A DNA stretch of 64,000 bases from Flaccisagitta enflata (taxonomy: Eukaryota; Chaetognatha; Sagittoidea; Aphragmophora): NCBI GenBank assembly GCA_965153355.1, contig OZ231128.1, positions 13,020,001 through 13,084,000 of the forward strand, written 5' to 3'. Both the position numbers and the translations under genes were made by a program. Under the pieces are notes generated by a model. The model saw only the letters and a list, made by a program, of their open reading frames with translations, did no database searches and had not been told where the DNA came from. Positions 58,006 through 64,000 of this stretch are shown in pieces; the first letter of the stretch is position 1, and each line of letters opens with the position of its first letter.

Positions 58006-58835
58006 AAACTAGACCAATCGGACAGTAGCTTCTCCGTGAATGCACTCCCAAGTAAAACTGATCTGCCACTGGAAAGCATTCAGCGTTTCTCTGATAACCA
58101 TCTGCAATGCCTCTAGTCGGGATCCTGTTGTAAAATTTCCATACACAGATAAACCTGTCATGGTCTAGCCCTAATCTTATCACATCTCATCAGTCATCAG
58201 TCATCGAATGCTGACCGCTGCGCAATATGCATCGGGCGTAACAAATACAGTCCCACCCCGCTAATAGGAGGGGAACGTAAATCCGCCTATAGCGAAAATG
58301 AAATCATGGTTCCTCTATATAATTTCGTTTTAGTTGCGTGCGATCTCACGACTTGAAAATATGCTTTTTACCATCCATGAGTCTTTGCTCCATTGTTCCA
58401 ATCAGGCTTCTCAACCATATTTTAAGCAAGTAATTTTTCCTTTCTGATTTTTAAAGTATTTAAAAAATGATAAATCAAAGTAGAAATGTTGTCGCCGAAA
58501 ATGAAAGAAACGCTTCAAAACATTGAGAAAACACGCGAATGACCTTTCCTCGCCAATCATCATAGGAAGGTGGTTTCGTTTTTTTGGTGGATTGTGACCT
58601 CTTTGGCTTTAGGGTAACTTGTTAATCTCTTGAATAATCTATCAGTGAGGTACCTTTCATATATCCTGCCTTATACAGCAAGTGTCCAGTGGAAGAGTTG
58701 TGGGAAAGCAAGAAAATCGGGAAATCATGAGAAGGTCTGAAAACTGCGTGTAATGATTTGTCAAGATGAGGAATCTTGAATATCCAATCTTAAATTTCTC
58801 TGCGCCCATGTGATTTTGTAACATACTTTCACATG
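58006..58835. other. Non-coding, nothing recognised
   Basis: Unique sequence with only short frames. Confidence 0.35.
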
Positions 58836-58838
58836 CCG

Positions 58839-59785
<947 letters not shown>

Positions 59786-59942
59786 GGAAAGGAGGAAAGA
59801 AGGAAGGAAGGAAGGAAGGAAGGGAGGAGGGTGGAAAGAAAGGAAAGAGAAAAGGGAGGAAGGAGAGAAGTGAGGAAGGAGGGAAATACAGAGGGGAGGA
59901 AAGGAACAAGGGAAGGAACGTTAAGGAGGAAGGAAGAAAAGA
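59786..59942 (+). repeat. (GGAA)n purine tract
   Basis: Imperfect GGAAGGAAGGGAGG repeats immediately upstream of a family A element. Confidence 0.85.
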
Positions 59943-60112
59943 ACAAGGCCGGATACACGGCCAACAGTTGCGGACGAGTGGGCAGGAGCGGAAATGCGTG
60001 TTTTCAAACTTGTCGACTCATGCTCACCAACGGACCGACCGACCGACCGACCGACGGACGGACGGACGGACGGACAAAGCCTCTTATAGAGTTGCGTGTC
60101 CGCAACTAAAAA
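59943..60112 (+). mobile_element. Family A element, subfamily 2, complete
   Basis: AACAAGGCCGGATACACGGC, CAACAGTTGCGGACGAGTGG, GGCAGGAGCGGAAATGCGTG, (GACC)n and (GGAC)n, AAAGCCTCTTATAGAGTTGC, terminal hairpin GTTGCGTGTCCGCAAC, TAAAAA. Confidence 0.75.
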
Positions 60113-60324
60113 GTATGTTTGTAGACCTGTTGGGCTTGTTTAACTAGTGTCCGTTAACACGTATGTTTTCTTGCCAATGTAGCTGTTGATATGACAGCTC
60201 TCTTTTTTGCAGAGAAAAGCTTTTCCCTCACATCTGCGTTTACTTTCCTCTTGCTTTTATCTCTGCGTCCACCTCGTGCATACTGTTGCTTGCTAGCCTT
60301 TCTTTCTTTTTTCACCGTTTTTTT

Positions 60325-60565
60325 TAGTCGCGTGCACGCGACTCCACAACCCACTCCGTCTGTCTGTTGGTCTGTCGGTCTGTTGGTCGGTCAGTCACGC
60401 TTAGCTTTTTTTCGACGTTTTACGCCATTTTAAGTCATTTTAAGTCATTTTAAGTTATTCAAAGTCAATTTAAGTCAATTTACATTTAGTCTCTTAGTCT
60501 TTTGGTCTTTTAGTCTTTTGGTCTAATGGTCTTAACAACCGCACGCGACTGTAAAGGGTTGTCCT
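60325..60565 (-). mobile_element. Family A element, long form with AAGTCATTTT repeats
   Basis: TTTTTAGTCGCGTGCACGCG, CTCCACAACCCACTCCG, GTCGGTCTGTTGGTCGGTC, then tandem TTTTAAGTCATTTTAAGTCA (60,425-60,480), tandem GGTCTTTTAGTCTT, and CGCACGCGACTGTAAAG. Confidence 0.6.
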
Positions 60566-60639
60566 TGTTTTTTTTCGTTCATTTTTTTTTCTTTTTTTGC
60601 TGTGTCCATTCGAGGCACTTTCACCTCTTTTGCATAAAT

Positions 60640-61348
<709 letters not shown>

Positions 61349-61499
61349 CCGGCAAAAATTGATTACCTAAAGTGAGAGCTGGTCAGGACCTCCAAAAGTA
61401 AATGTCTAGAAATTAAGGGCATAATTGAGGATTGAAAACAGATTCTGGGCTGACTTGAGGGGTGCAAGGGGTAATAAGATGTGATTAAGGTGAGGGACG

Positions 61500-61745
61500 A
61501 GAGCTAATTTGATACACAAGAAGGGCTGAATAGAGGCTTGAGAGGGTAAATTTCAGAGTAAAGAGGCCAGGGAATGCAGGTTTAAGGCCTTAGATTAATA
61601 AGAAGGCCCTTTCAGGGTCTGGAACAGCAAACCAAAAGCCTGAGATTTGAGAAGTCTCCAGAGGAGTACATACTTGCAGATTTTTGAAAATTCACCTATT
61701 AGTTCTACAGGACATCGTCCTTTTGCGGCAACTGCCAAAAAAAAG
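61500..61745 (+). mobile_element. Family C element, decayed right part
   Basis: GCTTGAGAGGGTAAATTTCA minisatellite relic and TAGTTCTACAGGACATCGTC, GCGGCAACTGCC. A further relic of the one-sided block (GAGGGCAACTATAGATGGTC) lies at 61,783-61,805. Confidence 0.5.
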
Positions 61746-61998
61746 GGTAAAAGAAAGAAATATGGCGCAGAGACAGTGGCCCGAGGGCAACTATAGATGG
61801 TCAATATCTCAGTATCTCACTCCTGGAATCAGCGGTAATAATTCACAGTCGTGGTTCACTGGTTCAGACTCAGCATCATGGCTGGGAGGTCTAATAGAAG
61901 ACATTCAAGGCCGAATTAGGGCCTTGAGCCAAAACTAGCCATGAGTTGGAATATTGAGGTTGTTATTGATAAGCTTTGCGTTGGTTCTAGATTGTCGG

Positions 61999-62600
61999 GC
62001 TACAGGGTCTTTAAACTCGACTGGGAAAAAGTGTTAAGCTTTTGCTCACAGCTGCTTCTTCTCACCAGTCTGGAATTTGTTTTCTTTTATAGTATTATGT
62101 TTGACGTTTTTTGTGTCAAAATTTCATTGGTCTGTGTCAAATATTTTGTCCACAACATCAATTTGAAGTTAAACAAGTATTTGTGGCTGAAGCTCAATTT
62201 ATCCTTTTTTTAATCAAAACGTTTTTCCCTCATTTTTGATCACTTTGAGCTACAAATACTAAAATAGTCTCAAATTAAAGATGTTTTTTTTAGAATTCGT
62301 AAAGATATCTTCAACTGAGCCAAATCTGATATTTGCCGCTCAATCCAATGAGAAATAAGAGCAAATCAAAGAAAAACAGTTTTGATGATCTATGTCTAAA
62401 TTGAGCTATATCTGAAAATGCTTGCTTTTCTTTAAATTGATGTTGTGGTCAGAGTATTTAACATAGATTAATGAAATTTTGCACAGAAAACGTCAAACAT
62501 GGTACTATAAAAAAATAATAAATTCCATTCTAGTGAGAAGAAGCAGCTGAGAGCAAAAGCTTAACATTTTTTTCCCAGTCGAGATTGAAGACTCTGTAAC
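61999..62600. repeat. Foldback element, about 210-bp inverted arms
   Basis: Left arm 61,999 to about 62,205, right arm about 62,385 to 62,600. CTCGACTGGGAAAAA, TTAAGCTTTTGCTC, CAGCTGCTTCTTCTCAC and CCACAACATCAATTT are matched by their inverses. The loop is about 180 bases. Confidence 0.75.
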
Positions 62601-62897
62601 AAAATGTAATTTTAACAATCTTTTCCGTTCAATCAATATGATTCATTAGGTTTAAAAGCCCTGATAACAGTACACAGAATGGTAAGCAAAATAAAAAAGT
62701 TTTAAAAGCATAAAATTGTAAAATTTCTGACGTGCGTCATACTTGTTACAACATCATTGGCCCACATGGAATATTTTTGTCTCTTCATGTATCCAAGCAG
62801 AAACTAATACGTAAGTCAATACTTTTCTGGCCAAATGATTTTGAGAAAAACAATTGGTCTTCGCATAGGAGAAAAAAGAAAGTCAAGAAAACATTAG

Positions 62898-63180
62898 GTT
62901 ATCAGGTCTCTCATCATAATTCAGGGTCTCTCATTTCTAATAATGCAGGGTTGAAAGCAAATAGTGGAGCAGTCTAGCTGCTGAGAAAGATGGAAGGAAG
63001 GAAGGAGGGAAGGAGGGAAGGAAGGAAGGAAGGTAGGAAGGAAGGAAGAAAGGGAGGAGAGAAGGAGAGAGAGAGAGAGAGAGAGAGAAAAATAAAGTCA
63101 AGTGGTTATCAGGTCTCTCATTATGATTCAGGGTCTTTCATCACTAATAATGCAGGGATGAAAGCAAATTGTGGATGAGG
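62898..63180 (+). repeat. Duplicated 75-bp unit around a GGAA/GA tract
   Basis: TTATCAGGTCTCTCATCATA and GGGTTGAAAGCAAATAGTGG at 62,898-62,973 recur with few changes at 63,106-63,178. A GGAA then GA tract (62,990-63,090) lies between. Confidence 0.8.
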
Positions 63181-63364
63181 GGAAAGTCCGGTGTGCAGCT
63201 TTAGCAGTAAAGATAGACTGATAAGGTAGAAAGAAAAAACATGGTAAGAAAGCAGTCCATATGCACTGATGCAGTGAGCAGAATGTGACGGAAGATAGAA
63301 AATAAGAAGGAAGGAAGAAACAAGAAAGGAAGGAAGGACGGAAGGAAGGAAACAATGAAGGATG

Positions 63365-63373
63365 AGAGAGAGC

Positions 63374-63454
<81 letters not shown>
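63365..63454 (+). repeat. (GA)n microsatellite
   Basis: About 40 GA units after a GGAA-rich lead. Confidence 0.95.
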
Positions 63455-63457
<3 letters not shown>

Positions 63458-63580
63458 AGGGGGAAGTAGGAGATGACTTGGATACAAATACTTAACTGAT
63501 TTCTCCGAGTGAAACAAATCAAAGAGATGCTAACGAGTAGGAGAATAAGAAACAAGAGGAACAAGAAGAAAATGACCATA

Positions 63581-63965
63581 GTCGCAAAAGCATCGGGTTG
63601 TCAGCGGTACCCGTGCCCTGCTTAAGTAGTTTGTAACTATAATTGAGGGGGAAGCAGGGCAGCAGCCTCAAAGGGGTCACTTACCCATGCCTTCATACAT
63701 ATGAGAAATATCTCCTTCCTGTCTTTCTTTTTAGTCGCAGACATGAGACTCTACACCTTGCCGTGTCGGTCGATAGGTCAATCCCATAACCTTTTTGAAT
63801 TTTGAGTGATTTTTGCATTACTGCTCCTGCCCAACCGATCGCAACTGGATTGCCATGTATCCGGCCTTGTTCTCCCCAAAGGTGGAGAGGGTGAAAAGAA
63901 GAAAACAAATTCCCATATTTGTGAAAGCATAGGTCATTGACCCCTTTGGGGCCGCTGCCCAAAAA
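63581..63965 (+). mobile_element. Family B element with a nested family A copy
   Basis: Left: GTCGCAAAAGCATCGGGTTG, TCAGCGGTACCCG, TGCCCTGCTT ... GAAGCAGGGCAGCAGCC, CCATGCCTTCATACATA. Right: TTGTGAAAGCATAGGTCATT, CCCTTTGGGGCCGCTGCCC. The family A element (63,730-63,875) sits between them. Confidence 0.75.
63730..63875 (-). mobile_element. Family A element, complete, nested in family B
   Basis: TTTTTAGTCGCAGACATGAG, CTCTACACCTTGCCGTG, ATTACTGCTCCTGCCCAACC, GATTGCCATGTATCCGGCCT, TGTT. Confidence 0.75.
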
Positions 63966-64000
63966 CGAGTTTGTGACTCAATGATCAGAGATGTGATGTA

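Overview
The window is nuclear DNA from a eukaryote, most likely a repeat-rich invertebrate animal or a close relative. The case rests on an intron with GT-AG borders, a BEL/Pao-like gag remnant, a LRR-Roc-COR protein with a HEPN domain, a Penelope-type minimal hammerhead motif, tRNA-derived SINE heads, and very long microsatellites. The species cannot be named from sequence alone.

Layout. 1-2410: a decayed BEL/Pao-like gag with a long glutamine-rich stretch, frameshifts and stops. 2410-13,800: non-coding, with GT, GAAA, AATG and GA microsatellites, a hammerhead motif at 8180-8219, several inverted-repeat elements and two copies of a structured repeat (families B and C). 13,842-about 16,569: a probable gene for a potentially N-myristoylated protein made of thirty 19-residue repeats, a 70-codon CAA tract and an acidic C-terminal region. 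16,600-25,700: copies of families B and C filled with minisatellites, plus long CAA arrays. 25,749-31,734: the best gene in the window, two exons joined across a 1,990-bp intron, encoding about 1,331 residues: LRR, Roc GTPase with a coiled-coil insertion, COR, HEPN with an intact R-N-x3-H motif, and two possible ubiquitin-like domains. Its intron holds a minisatellite, a family B element and a 617-bp inverted SINE pair. 31,735-64,000: no convincing gene; MITE-like elements (TA, 6-bp and 8-bp target duplications), a 616-bp near-perfect palindrome, families A, B and C nested in each other, a 2.7-kb satellite of 39-bp units, and very long CT, CA and GA tracts.

Three things stand out. First, the Roco-HEPN protein resembles a sensor-switch-effector molecule (LRR sensing, GTPase switching, HEPN RNase-type output). 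Second, interspersed families A and B/C keep terminal hairpins by paired base changes in different subfamilies, which suggests the fold is selected in their life cycle. Third, a hammerhead core sits between two AATG arrays that share a flanking sequence. The two plausible host genes lie about 9 kb apart on the + strand; nothing in the sequence shows that they work together.
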